Source: Nocardia aurantia (GTDB lineage Bacteria; Actinomycetota; Actinomycetes; Mycobacteriales; Mycobacteriaceae). Taken from it: a stretch of DNA of 64,000 bases. Below are positions 42,188-51,313 of the stretch, piece after piece; the stretch's first letter is position 1; each line of letters opens with the position of its first letter. Location of the stretch: assembly GCF_009604425.1 (NCBI RefSeq), contig NZ_WEGI01000010.1, forward strand, positions 310,001 through 374,000, written 5' to 3'. The position numbers were made by a program, and so were the translations under genes. The notes beneath the pieces are model-generated. The model saw nothing but the letters and a program-made list of their open reading frames with translations, searched no databases and was not told where the DNA came from.

Positions 42188-42936
42188 TTATCGGTGATCC
42201 CGGTCGCGGTCTGCGTCCGAATGCACACTCGGCAGATTTCCGGCGAGTTCGGCCAGAATGTCGGGCCGTAGTAGTTCGACCCAGCGGCGACCGGTCCGGA
42301 CCGCGCCCGCCTCGCGCAGTCGCTTCAGCGCCTTGGCCACCATTTCCCGCGACGCGCCCGTCGCATCGGCCAGCTCGGTCTGCGACAGTGACAAGGTGAT
42401 GCGCACGCTGTCGCCGGCCGTCCGGCCGTATCGGCCGGCGTAGTCGAGCAGCAACCGGGCCAGCCGCTCCGTCACGGTGTAGGCGCCGAAGTCCAAGCGC
42501 TGGACGTCGGCTTCGCGGAGCCGGCCGACCACCAGCCGCAGAAGGCCGAAGGTGGTCGCGCCGTCGCCGATGAGAAGTTCGCGAAAAGCCTTGCCCGGCA
42601 CCACGATCGCAGTCACCTCGGAGACCGCCGTGACGGTGGCCGACCGTGGCCTGCCGTCGATGGCGGAGAACTCACCGAGCAGGTCGCCCGGTCCCCGGAT
42701 GGCCAGCAGCGCCTGTTTGCCACTCGCGGCCGACGAGGTGACCTTCACCTCGCCTGTCTCCAGGAACAGGACATGGCCGGAGCGCTCGCCCTCGCGCAAC
42801 AGAACCGCATTGGGGCCCATCGCCGCCCGGTGCCCGCCGCCGACAGGGCCTCGCGGCGCAACCGGGGTATGTCGTCCGATTCCAGTGTCTCCCCTTGCGA
42901 ATCGTGACGATGCGCCGTGGCAATTTCGGGAAGCAC
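42188..42936 (-). pseudogene. Crp/Fnr family regulator, apparent frameshift
   Basis: The cyclic-nucleotide-binding domain (GDLLGEFSAIDGRPRSATVTA) and the Crp helix-turn-helix (LSLSQTELADATGASREMVAKALKRL) are well kept. The natural N terminus (from GTG 42936: LPEIATAHRH...RLRREALSAAGTGRRWAP) is in another frame and joins the body (NAVLLREGERSGHVLF) only if one C is added to the C4 run at 42812-42815. Either a real 1-bp deletion or a sequence error. A shortened protein could start at ATG 42820 (210 residues) but would lack the first strands. It lies upstream of and co-directional with the cyclase gene. Confidence 0.6.
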
Positions 42937-43115
42937 TGTAGTGAATGATTCGGTGCGAACGCGAATACCGGCTGCCTCGAGCAGATGCGCGCGGGCCGCG
43001 GCGCCGGGATGCTCGGTGGTGTCGCGGCGTCGGTAGCGGGTATTGCGGGTGTGAGCCGAGCCGGGCGGTGGTCCCCGCCCGGCGGCAGGTAGGACGGGCC
43101 GCGGAGAGGACAGGG

Positions 43116-44096
43116 ATGAACGCACACATCGCCGAATCGCAGCGCGCGGACAGTCCGGTCGAGGTGGAGCCGTCGTCGCCGCCGTCCGGCCCCGCCGATC
43201 TGTCCCGCGGCACATGGTGGGGGGTGCTGCGCCGGTCGGTGCGGCGGTTCCAGGACAACAACGTCATGGATTGGGCCGCGGCGCTGACCTATTACAGTGT
43301 GCTGTCGCTGTTTCCGGGGTTGATCGTGCTCACCGGGTTGCTGAGCGCGCTCGGGCGCGGGGCCACCGACTCGCTCATCGACACGATTCGCCGCATCGGG
43401 CCGGGGAGCGGCACCAGTCTGCTCATCGACGCGGTGCATCAGTTGCAGGGGGCGCGGTCGTTCGCCGGGGTGGTCGCGGTGGTCGGCATCGCGAGTGCGT
43501 TGTGGTCGGCGTCCAGCTATCTGGGTGCCTTCATGCGCGCGGTGAACGCGATCTACGGCACCGGTGAGGGGCGGCCGGCCTGGCAGACCTTCCCGCTGCG
43601 GATCGGGTTGACCGTCGTGGTCCTGGTGCTGGTCACGGTGACCGCCGCCGTCGTGTCGCTCACCGGATCGCTCGCGCGGCGGGTCGGCGACTGGATCGGG
43701 TGGGGCAGTGCGGCTGTCGCGGTGTGGAACATCGCCAAATGGCCGGTGCTGGTCGTCGTGGTGACCTTTCTCGTCGCGCTGCTCTACTGGGCCGCGCCCA
43801 ATGCGCGTCAGCTCGGGTTCCGTTGGCTGACACCGGGATCCGTGCTGGCGGTGGTCGTCTGGGTGCTCGCCTCGGTCGGATTCACCGTGTACGTCAGCCA
43901 TTTCGGCTCCTACAACAAGGTGTACGGGTCGCTCGCGGGCGCGGTCGTGCTGCTGATCTGGTTGTGGCTCACCAATGTCGCGATCCTGCTCGGGGCGCAG
44001 GTCGACGCCGAGATCGCCCGGGGACGGCAGATCGAGCGGGGACAGCATCCGGATACCGAGCCGGTGCTTCCGCCGCGGGCCGATCCCGAGGACTGA
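43116..44096 (+). CDS. YihY/UPF0761 (BrkB) family membrane protein
   Basis: A 326-residue membrane protein with six helices. The family core DWAAALTYYSVLSLFPGLIVL, LWSASSYLGAFMRAVNAIYG and YGSLAGAVVLLIWLWLTNVAILLGAQVDAE is unmistakable. Function in bacteria is unsettled. ATG 43116 follows GGAGAGGACAGGG. Divergent from the Crp-like gene. Confidence 0.9.
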   Translation: MNAHIAESQRADSPVEVEPSSPPSGPADLSRGTWWGVLRRSVRRFQDNNVMDWAAALTYYSVLSLFPGLIVLTGLLSALGRGATDSLIDTIRRIGPGSGTSLLIDAVHQLQGARSFAGVVAVVGIASALWSASSYLGAFMRAVNAIYGTGEGRPAWQTFPLRIGLTVVVLVLVTVTAAVVSLTGSLARRVGDWIGWGSAAVAVWNIAKWPVLVVVVTFLVALLYWAAPNARQLGFRWLTPGSVLAVVVWVLASVGFTVYVSHFGSYNKVYGSLAGAVVLLIWLWLTNVAILLGAQVDAEIARGRQIERGQHPDTEPVLPPRADPED

Positions 44097-44117
44097 ACGT
44101 CCCGGCGAACGGTTCCA

Positions 44118-44141
44118 ACCCAACCGCTTGGTGGGCTATAG
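44118..44141 (+). promoter_or_regulatory. Operator B before the SDR gene
   Basis: The 24-nt stretch matches operator A and its -10 (35143-35166) at 20 of 24 positions: ACCCAACCGC/TTGGTGGGCT then ATAG. A second half-site GAACCGGTTGG lies at 44178-44188. Confidence 0.65.
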
Positions 44142-44237
44142 TTTCGGCGAAGCGACCGGTTATGTTCTGAAATCGACGAACCGGTTGGCTACAGCGGGAA
44201 TTTGCGTGGCGCGCGGCGCCCGCGGGCGGAGGTGTCT

Positions 44238-45110
44238 GTGCCGGATCAGCTACGTTTCGACGACCGGGTCGCGATCATCACCGGGGCGGGGGGCGGGCTC
44301 GGCCGGGCATACGCCCGGCTGCTGGCCGCGCGCGGCGCGCGGATCGTCGCCAACGACATCGAGGTGCGCGACGAGGCCGGGTGCACGCCGGCGGGCCGGT
44401 TGTGCGCCGAGATCACCGAGGCGGGTGGCGCCGCAGTGGCGGTCGACGCCTCGGTCGCCGACGCGGGTGCGGGGGAGGCGGTGGTCCGCACCGCCCTCGA
44501 CGCCTTCGGCCGAGCCGACATCCTGATCAACAACGCGGGCATCCTGCGCGACCGTTCCTTCGCGAAACTGTCCGAGGAGGAACTCGCGGCCGTGCACGGC
44601 GTGCACCTGTACGGGACACTCGCGGTCACCAAGGCGGCGTGGCCGGTGCTGCGCGCGGGCGGTTACGGGCGGGTGGTGCTGACCACCTCGGTCGCGGGCC
44701 TGTTCGGCAACGCGGGCCAGGCCAACTACGCCTCCGCGAAATCGGCGATGGTCGGACTCGGCCGCACGCTGGCCATCGAGGGCGCCCGCTCCGGAATCAA
44801 CGTCAACATCGTGTCGCCCGGCGCCGCGACCGCGATGACCGCGAAGCTGCTGCCCGAACATCTGCACACGGCGATGGCCCCGGAGAAGGTGGCTCCGATG
44901 GTCGCCTACCTCTGTCACGAAACCTGTTCGGCGACAGGGGAGATCTTCTTCGCGTCGGCGGGCCGCTACGCGCGGAACCTGATCGTCGAGACCCCCGGCT
45001 ACCGCAATCCGGAGGCGACGGTGGAGGACATCGCCACCCACCTCGGCACCATCATGGACGCGAGTACCTGGATCCTGCCCGGCGACAGTATGCAACTGCC
45101 CGAAGTCTGA
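44238..45110 (+). CDS. SDR family oxidoreductase
   Basis: A 290-residue short-chain dehydrogenase similar to the dehydrogenase part of peroxisomal-type multifunctional enzymes. TGAGGGLGRAYA binds the cofactor; NNAG, the serine in TTSVAGLFG and YASAK complete the site. NDIEVRD after strand 2 suggests NAD. GTG 44238 follows GGAGG. Under operator B; the aldehyde dehydrogenase follows after 91 bp. Confidence 0.9.
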   Translation: MPDQLRFDDRVAIITGAGGGLGRAYARLLAARGARIVANDIEVRDEAGCTPAGRLCAEITEAGGAAVAVDASVADAGAGEAVVRTALDAFGRADILINNAGILRDRSFAKLSEEELAAVHGVHLYGTLAVTKAAWPVLRAGGYGRVVLTTSVAGLFGNAGQANYASAKSAMVGLGRTLAIEGARSGINVNIVSPGAATAMTAKLLPEHLHTAMAPEKVAPMVAYLCHETCSATGEIFFASAGRYARNLIVETPGYRNPEATVEDIATHLGTIMDASTWILPGDSMQLPEV

Positions 45111-45201
45111 CCTGGCCGGCCCGCGCGGCTGCGATACTGCGGTCGGGGCCGGCGCCACGCGCCCGCGGGCGACCCGGGCGGCAATCGACGAGGGATGCGA
45201 T

Positions 45202-46641
45202 ATGGATCGGGACAGCGACACCGTCTTCATCGACGGTGAATGGATCAGGGCCCGCGGCCCGCGACGCTACGAGATCGTCTCGGCGTCCACCGAGGAGACG
45301 CTCGCGACCGCGCCGGTCGGTGCGGTGGAGGATGTCGGCGCGGCGGTCGCGGCCGCGCGCCGGGCCTTCGACGATCCGGCCGGCTGGGCGCACTGGGAAC
45401 CGGAACGCCGTGCGGCCGTGCTGGATCGGTTCGCCGACGCGCTCGACGAACGCGGTTCGGAGATCGCCCGGCTGGTCACCGGCCAGAACGGGATGCCGAT
45501 CACCATCTCCTCGGCGTCGGAGGCGGTCTTCCCCGGCATGCTGACCCGCTACTACGCGGGCCTGTTGCGCGATACTCCGGTCGAGACCGAACGTCCCTCG
45601 ATGACCGGCGGCACGACGGTGGTGCGGCACGTGCCGATCGGCGTGGTCGCCGCGATCGTGCCCTGGAACTTCCCGCAGACGCTGACCTTCTACAAACTGG
45701 CTCCCGCCCTGGCGGCGGGCAACACGGTGGTGCTGAAACCGGCCCCGGAGACCACGCTGGACGCCTACGTGGTCGTCGAGGCCGCCACCGCCGCCGGGAT
45801 TCCGCCCGGGGTGTTCAACATCGTCACCGGCGGCCCGGAAACCGGTGCGGCGCTGGTCGAACATCCGGACGTGGACAAGGTCGCGTTCACCGGGTCCACC
45901 CGGGCGGGGCGGAGCATCGCCGAGACCTGCGGCCGGTTGCTGCGCCCGGTGACCCTGGAGCTGGGCGGTAAGTCGGCGACCATCGTGCTCGACGACGTCG
46001 ATCTCGCGACCGAGGTCGGGAAGATGTTCACCTGCACGCTGGTCAACAGCGGGCAGACCTGCATGCTCGGCACCCGCGTGCTCGCGCCGCGCAGCCGGTA
46101 CGGCGAGGTGGTCGACGCCTTCGCCGGACTGGTCGGCATGCTGCCGGTCGGCGACCCGTTCGATCCGGGCAACATCCTGGGCCCGCTGGTCTCCGCGCGG
46201 CAGCGCGAACGGGTGGAGGGCTACATCGCGAAGGGCCGCGACGAGGCCCGGCTGGTGGCCGGCGGCGGCCGCCCGGAAGGCCTGGACAAGGGCTGGTACG
46301 TCGCCCCGACGGTGTTCGCGGATGTCGCCAACGACGCGGTGATCGCGCGGGAGGAGATCTTCGGCCCGGTGCTCGCGGTGATCCCCTACGACGACGAGGA
46401 CGACGCGATCCGACTCGCCAACGACTCCGCGTACGGCCTCGGCGGCACCGTGTGGAGCGCGGATCCGGAGCGGGCCCGCGCGGTCGCCACCCGGGTCCGC
46501 ACCGGCACGGTCGGCGTGAACTTCTACAACATCGACCACCACAGCCCGTTCGGTGGCATCAAGGACAGTGGCATCGGCCGGGAACTGGGCCCCGAGGGGC
46601 TGGCGTCGTTCCGGCACACCCAGTCGGTCTACCTGGGCTGA
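45202..46641 (+). CDS. Aldehyde dehydrogenase family protein
   Basis: A 479-residue NAD(P)-dependent aldehyde dehydrogenase. PWNFPQTL, the FTGSTRAGR loop, general-base Glu in LELGGKS and catalytic Cys in NSGQTCMLGTR are intact. With the alcohol dehydrogenase it completes an alcohol-aldehyde-acid path, and the CoA ligases next to it can take the acid on. GAGGGATGCGAT ahead of ATG. Confidence 0.93.
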   Translation: MDRDSDTVFIDGEWIRARGPRRYEIVSASTEETLATAPVGAVEDVGAAVAAARRAFDDPAGWAHWEPERRAAVLDRFADALDERGSEIARLVTGQNGMPITISSASEAVFPGMLTRYYAGLLRDTPVETERPSMTGGTTVVRHVPIGVVAAIVPWNFPQTLTFYKLAPALAAGNTVVLKPAPETTLDAYVVVEAATAAGIPPGVFNIVTGGPETGAALVEHPDVDKVAFTGSTRAGRSIAETCGRLLRPVTLELGGKSATIVLDDVDLATEVGKMFTCTLVNSGQTCMLGTRVLAPRSRYGEVVDAFAGLVGMLPVGDPFDPGNILGPLVSARQRERVEGYIAKGRDEARLVAGGGRPEGLDKGWYVAPTVFADVANDAVIAREEIFGPVLAVIPYDDEDDAIRLANDSAYGLGGTVWSADPERARAVATRVRTGTVGVNFYNIDHHSPFGGIKDSGIGRELGPEGLASFRHTQSVYLG

Positions 46642-46682
46642 CGGTCCGGCCGGCGTGCCCGGCCGGAACCCGTTGCCGCCGT

Positions 46683-48236
46683 TCACCTCTCGGTGACGTA
46701 GCGGGCCCGCAGTTCCCGTTTGAGCAGTTTCCCGGTCTCCGTGCGGGGCAGGCTGTCGACGAAATGCACCGCGCGCGGAGCCTTGTAGTGGGCGATCCGG
46801 CCGCGGGTGAATTCGATGATCTGCGCGGCCAATTCGGGCCCGGGCTCCGTCCCCGCGGCGGGTTGCACGAAGGCCGTGACGGATTCGCCCATCGCCTCGT
46901 CGGGCAGCCCGATCACGGCCACGTCGAAGATCGCCGGATGCAGCACGAGCGCGTTCTCGACCTCCTGCGGATAGATGTTGACGCCGCCGGAGATGATCGT
47001 GAACGACTTGCGATCGGTGAGATAGAGATACCCGTCCTCGTCGACGAAGCCGACATCGCCCGCGGTGGTCCAGGTCGGACGCTCGGGATGCCGTGCGGCG
47101 GCGCTCTTCTCGGGATCGTTGTGGTAGACGACGTGGTGGTCCGGGCGGTCGCCGTACACCGTGCCGATGTGCCGGGCGGGCAGTTCGCGGCCGTCGTCGT
47201 CGCAGATGTGCAGGACGCCGAGGATGGGCCTGCCCACGGTACCGGGCCGCTCCAGCCAGGTGGCGCTGTCGACCATCGTCATGCAGTTGCCCTCGGTGTT
47301 GGAGTAGTACTCGTACAGCACCGGTCCCCACCAGTCGATCATCCGCTGCTTGACCTCCACCGGGCAGGGCGCGGCGGCGTGCACGGCGCAGCGCAGCGAG
47401 GACACGTCGTGCGCCGCGCGAATCTCCGCCGGCAGCCGCAACATTCGCACCAGCATGGTCGGCACGAACTGACCGTGGGTGACCCGCCACCGCTCGATCG
47501 CGCGCAGGGCGGCCTCCGCGTCGAACCGCCGCATCACCACCACAGTGCCGCCGAGCGCCTGTACCGAACCCGACCAGCGCAGCGGCGCCGCGTGATACAG
47601 CGGCGCCGGGGAGAGGTACACGGTGTCGGTGCCGATACCGAAATAGCGTCGCAGCAGCCCCACCATCGGCTCGCCGCGCGGATCCCCGAGCCGGTACGGC
47701 GGCAGATCCGGCCGGACGCCCTTCGGAAAGCCCGTGGTGCCCGAGGAATACAACATCGGCACGCCGTGCGGCTCGTCCGCCGGCCGCACCGGCGAGGCCG
47801 CCGCGAGGGTCCGCTCGTAGGACTCGTGACCGGCGACCTCGCCGTCGTAGGCCAGCCGCAGCCGGAGCGACGGCGTGCGATCGACCAGAGTCGCTGCGAC
47901 CGAGGCGATCTCGGGCGTGGCGCCGGAGACCACGATCGCGGCGGCGCCGGAGTCGCCGACGATGTAGGCGGCCTCGTCCGCGGTCAGGGAGCGGTTGATC
48001 GCGGTCAGGTACAGCCCGGAACGCAGTGCCGCCCAATAGACCTCGAAGGCGCGCAGCGTGTTCTCGGTGAGCAGCGCCAGCACGTCGCCGGGCCGCAGCC
48101 CGGCCGCCCGCAACGCGCCGGCGAGGCGGATCGACCGATCCTCGAGCTCGGCGTAGGTGAGGACCTCACCGGTGTCGGCCAGCACGGCCGCCGGCCGGTC
48201 GGGGGTCGCGGCGGCGTACGTCGCGGGACAGAGCAT
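46683..48236 (-). CDS. Acyl-CoA synthetase (AMP-dependent ligase)
   Basis: A 517-residue AMP-forming CoA ligase. LYSSGTTGFPKGV, YEYYSNTEGN, TTAGDVGFVDEDGYLY and the lysine region SLPRTETGKLLKREL are complete. It diverges from the Rieske gene across operator C and is probably controlled with it. The neighbourhood suggests an acid formed by the dehydrogenases here as substrate. Confidence 0.9.
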   Translation of the reverse strand: MLCPATYAAATPDRPAAVLADTGEVLTYAELEDRSIRLAGALRAAGLRPGDVLALLTENTLRAFEVYWAALRSGLYLTAINRSLTADEAAYIVGDSGAAAIVVSGATPEIASVAATLVDRTPSLRLRLAYDGEVAGHESYERTLAAASPVRPADEPHGVPMLYSSGTTGFPKGVRPDLPPYRLGDPRGEPMVGLLRRYFGIGTDTVYLSPAPLYHAAPLRWSGSVQALGGTVVVMRRFDAEAALRAIERWRVTHGQFVPTMLVRMLRLPAEIRAAHDVSSLRCAVHAAAPCPVEVKQRMIDWWGPVLYEYYSNTEGNCMTMVDSATWLERPGTVGRPILGVLHICDDDGRELPARHIGTVYGDRPDHHVVYHNDPEKSAAARHPERPTWTTAGDVGFVDEDGYLYLTDRKSFTIISGGVNIYPQEVENALVLHPAIFDVAVIGLPDEAMGESVTAFVQPAAGTEPGPELAAQIIEFTRGRIAHYKAPRAVHFVDSLPRTETGKLLKRELRARYVTER

Positions 48237-48294
48237 CCCGGCATCCTTTCGCTTCCGGTAATCCCATACGTCGAGTATGGTCGGGTCAGATCTT

Positions 48295-48314
48295 ACCCAA
48301 CCAAATGGTCGATT
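48295..48314 (+). promoter_or_regulatory. Operator C between CoA ligase and Rieske gene
   Basis: ACCCAACCAA/ATGGTCGATT keeps 16 of 20 positions of operator A. It lies in the 116-bp gap between divergent genes. The ATG at 48305 inside it cannot be a normal start for the Rieske gene. Confidence 0.55.
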
Positions 48315-48352
48315 ACGTGGGATCGATCAAGTCGCCGAAGGAGAACCGCGGC

Positions 48353-49390
48353 ATGCGAGACTGGCCATACGAGGTGTTCCCGACCGGCTGGTACCAGATC
48401 GGCTATTCGGCGGAGCTGCAACCCGGCGAGGTCCGGCCGGTCCGGTACTTCGACCGCGAACTGGTGCTGTTCCGCACCGAGGCGGGCAGGTTGGCGCTGC
48501 TGGACGCCTACTGCCCGCATCTGGGCGCCCACCTCGGCTACGGCGGCACCGTCGTGGACGACTGCATCGAATGCCCGTTCCACGGCTGGCGCTGGCGCAC
48601 CGACGGATCCCTGGGAACGATTCCCTACGACCCCGAAGCCAACCGGCGAGTCAGGATCGAATCCTGGCCGACCCGAGAGGTCGCCGGGCTCCTGCTCACC
48701 TGGTACGACGCCTTCGGTCGCGAACCGTTCTGGGAATGGCCGGGCATCACCGAATTCCTCGACGAGGAGAACTTCTACCCGATCTTCCCGCAGGGCGCCG
48801 ACCACATCGGTATCCGGAAGATCATCCCGCAGTCGCCGGTGGAGAACACCCCGGATTTCGAGCACTTCCCCTTCGTGCACGGCGCCGGTCGCGCCGGCAA
48901 CCCCATCACCTGGGAGGAGAAGGAGCACTACCTGCGCACCCGGATCAGCTTCCTGTTCGGCGCGCACAAGGCCAAGACCTGGCTCACCCCGGACGGCCCG
49001 GTGGAGGGCGAGATCGAAACGGAGGCTTGGGGTCTGGGGCTGTCCAACGCGCGGTTCACACTCGGCGACTTCGTCACCTCGCAGCTGACCGCCACCACCC
49101 CGGTCGACGCCGAGCACTCGGAACTGTTCGACACCATCACCGCGAGCCGGGAACCGGGCGACTCCGGGCCCGAGCCGACCGGCAAGGCGGGCAAGATGAT
49201 CACCTTCCAGAAGGGCCAGATCCGGCACGACTTCAAGATCTGGGAGAACCAGCGCTACGTGGAGCATCCGCCGTTCGCGGGGCGGGAGGCCGAGGCCTAT
49301 GCCTCGTTCCGGCGCTGGTCGAAGCAGTTCTACTTCGGGCCCGACGGCGAGTCGGCGCCGGGTGCCGGCGGGGGACAGCAGGCCGGCTGA
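48353..49390 (+). CDS. Rieske (2Fe-2S) oxygenase, KshA-like
   Basis: A 345-residue terminal oxygenase component. The Rieske ligands are in CPHLGAHLGYGG and CPFHGWRW; the mononuclear iron site is in the ENTPDFEHFPFVHG segment. Length and layout are those of 3-ketosteroid 9-alpha-hydroxylase-type oxygenases. ATG 48353 is chosen because GAAGGAGAA precedes it. A reductase partner is not seen nearby. Substrate class (steroid or similar ring compound) is inferred. Confidence 0.85.
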   Translation: MRDWPYEVFPTGWYQIGYSAELQPGEVRPVRYFDRELVLFRTEAGRLALLDAYCPHLGAHLGYGGTVVDDCIECPFHGWRWRTDGSLGTIPYDPEANRRVRIESWPTREVAGLLLTWYDAFGREPFWEWPGITEFLDEENFYPIFPQGADHIGIRKIIPQSPVENTPDFEHFPFVHGAGRAGNPITWEEKEHYLRTRISFLFGAHKAKTWLTPDGPVEGEIETEAWGLGLSNARFTLGDFVTSQLTATTPVDAEHSELFDTITASREPGDSGPEPTGKAGKMITFQKGQIRHDFKIWENQRYVEHPPFAGREAEAYASFRRWSKQFYFGPDGESAPGAGGGQQAG

Positions 49391-49470
49391 TTCCCGACCG
49401 ACCGGCCGGGATCGGAAATATCATCGAGGAGCGGATGCGACGTGGCAGCCGCGGGCAAGATCGGATCGAC

Positions 49471-51072
49471 ATGATGGCTGCGACCGTCGACGAAGTGTTC
49501 CGGGAGCGGGTGCGGCGGACGCCGGACGCTCCGATCGCGGACTGTGGCAGTGGCCCGGTCACTTTCGCCGAAATCGACCGGCGGACCGATCGGCTGGCCG
49601 CCGGTCTCGCCGCCCTCGGCGTGCGGCCCGGCGACCGGATCGCGCTGATCGTGCCGAACCGCCCGGAGATGATCGAACTGCTCATCGCCACCGCGAAACT
49701 CGGCGCGGTGCAGGTGCCGCTGAACTACTGGCTGCGCGGTGAATTCCTGCGGTACCAGCTCGCCGACTGCGGGGCCCGGATCCTCGTGGCCGACGAACTC
49801 GGGTACGCCTCCGCGGCGCCGCTGCTCGGCGAGACCGGGATCGAGCAGGTGGTGCTGCTGGACACGCCGGCCACCGGCACGGTCTCCTACGCCGCTGTGC
49901 TCGCGGCCGGCGATGCGGAATGGACTCCGCGGCAAGCGAATCCGTCGGACCTGCTGGCGATCCTGTACACCTCCGGAACCACCGCGCTGCCGAAGGGCTG
50001 CATGCTCAGCACCGGCTACTACGTCACGGTCGGCCGTTCGTACGGCGAGCGCGGCTGGGTGCGACCCGGCGACCGCGTGTACACGGCGTTCCCGCTGTTC
50101 CACTCCAGCGGGCAGATGGTGGCCTTCATGTCGGCGCTGGTGAACGACGCCGACATCGTCGTCGCCCCCGAATTCCACGCCGCCACCTTCATGGCCGACG
50201 CCCGCGCGGCCGGCGCGACCATGCTGGTCGGCGTCGGCGTGATGGCTCAGGCCATCCTGGAGCAACCGCCGCATCCCGACGACGCGACCTCCCGCTTCCG
50301 GCTCGCCTCCTGGGTCCCGTTACCCGAGGATCGGCAGGCGGAATTCGAACGCCGCTTCGCCACCCCGGTGATGTCGGAGGGGTACGGCCAGACCGAATGC
50401 GTGCCGATCTCGGCCAGCGCCGTCGACGGCGCCCGGGTCCGCGCTTCCGCCGGACTGACCGCCCCCGCGGTCGACGTCCGCGTCGTCGACGAGAACGACG
50501 AGATCCTGCCCGCCGGACGCTCGGGTGAGATCGTGGTCCGTCCTCGAATCCCGAACGCCACCTTCCAGGGCTACTGGAACAAGCCCGCCGAAACGGTGTC
50601 GGCCTGGCAGAGCCTCTGGCACCACACCGGTGATTTCGGCTACCTCGATGTCGGCGGGTACCTGCACTTCGTCGACCGCAAGAAGGATGTGCTGCGCCGC
50701 CGCGGCGAGAACGTGTCCTCCCTGCAACTGGAACAGGTCATCCGCGCCCACCCCGCGGTCGCCGACGTCGCCGTCTGCGCGGTCCCCGCCCCACTCGGCG
50801 ACGACGACATCAAGGCCTGTGTGGTGCTGCACCCGGACCAGGCTCTCACCGCCGCCGACCTGTTCGACTTCCTGCGGGATCGGGTGCCCTACTTCGCGAT
50901 TCCGCGCTATCTCGACGTACGCGCCGAACTCCCGGTGAACGCGCTGGGCCGCGTGATGAAGCACGTGCTGCGCGCAGAGGGCGCCGGGCCCACGGTCGCG
51001 GACCTGGAGGCACAGGGCCTGGTGGTGCCGCGTGACGAACGTCGCGGCCCCGCAAGGGATCCGGTCGCCTGA
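49471..51072 (+). CDS. Acyl-CoA synthetase (AMP-dependent, CaiC-like)
   Basis: A 533-residue ligase. LYTSGTTALPKG, GYGQTECVP, HHTGDFGYLDVGGYLHFVDRKKD and the final lysine region LPVNALGRVMKHVLR are present; the last has Arg-Val in place of the more usual Gly-Lys spacing, with Lys at GRVMK. Start at ATG 49471 or, with a close GAGGAG, 49435. Follows the Rieske gene in the same direction. Confidence 0.87.
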   Translation: MMAATVDEVFRERVRRTPDAPIADCGSGPVTFAEIDRRTDRLAAGLAALGVRPGDRIALIVPNRPEMIELLIATAKLGAVQVPLNYWLRGEFLRYQLADCGARILVADELGYASAAPLLGETGIEQVVLLDTPATGTVSYAAVLAAGDAEWTPRQANPSDLLAILYTSGTTALPKGCMLSTGYYVTVGRSYGERGWVRPGDRVYTAFPLFHSSGQMVAFMSALVNDADIVVAPEFHAATFMADARAAGATMLVGVGVMAQAILEQPPHPDDATSRFRLASWVPLPEDRQAEFERRFATPVMSEGYGQTECVPISASAVDGARVRASAGLTAPAVDVRVVDENDEILPAGRSGEIVVRPRIPNATFQGYWNKPAETVSAWQSLWHHTGDFGYLDVGGYLHFVDRKKDVLRRRGENVSSLQLEQVIRAHPAVADVAVCAVPAPLGDDDIKACVVLHPDQALTAADLFDFLRDRVPYFAIPRYLDVRAELPVNALGRVMKHVLRAEGAGPTVADLEAQGLVVPRDERRGPARDPVA

Positions 51073-51154
51073 ATCCGGCGCTGCCCGCGTCCGCCCGCCC
51101 GTGCCGCCCGCGAGCTGGCCCGTGCGATGCGCCCTCGGTCCGCAACGGCCGCCG

Positions 51155-51313
51155 CCGCGGGCTCGCGGGTCAGGTAGCAGGAGTATTTCCGGGGTGTGGC
51201 CGCCGCGATCTCGCGGGTCGGGCGGCGGGAGTGGTTCCGGGGTGTGGCCGCCGCGATCTCGCGGGTCAGGCGGCGGGAGTGGTGCCGCGGTGCGTGCCCT
51301 CCGCGATCTCGCG
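51155..51313. repeat. Tandem ~48-bp repeats at a gene's 3' end
   Basis: CCGCGATCTCGCG and its following bases start again at 51203, 51251 and 51301, with a decayed copy at 51155 (spacings 48, 48 and 50). The rightmost unit is the last coding part and stop of the acyl-CoA synthetase on the minus strand; the others are extra copies beyond the stop. This arose by duplication of the gene end. The 193-bp gap between the two ligase genes is otherwise empty. Confidence 0.8.

Noticed and set aside
45052..48036. 994-codon open frame on the minus strand, antisense to the aldehyde dehydrogenase and running into the ligase gene
   Set aside because: Arg/Gly/Pro-rich translation without any domain; the sense-strand genes have clear catalytic motifs. 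A typical shadow in high-GC DNA.
48305..48352. ATG 48305 as start of the Rieske oxygenase
   Set aside because: It lies inside operator C and has no ribosome site, while ATG 48353 has GAAGGAGAA ahead.
51155..51313. CRISPR array
   Set aside because: Units are contiguous without unique spacers, and the first unit is coding.
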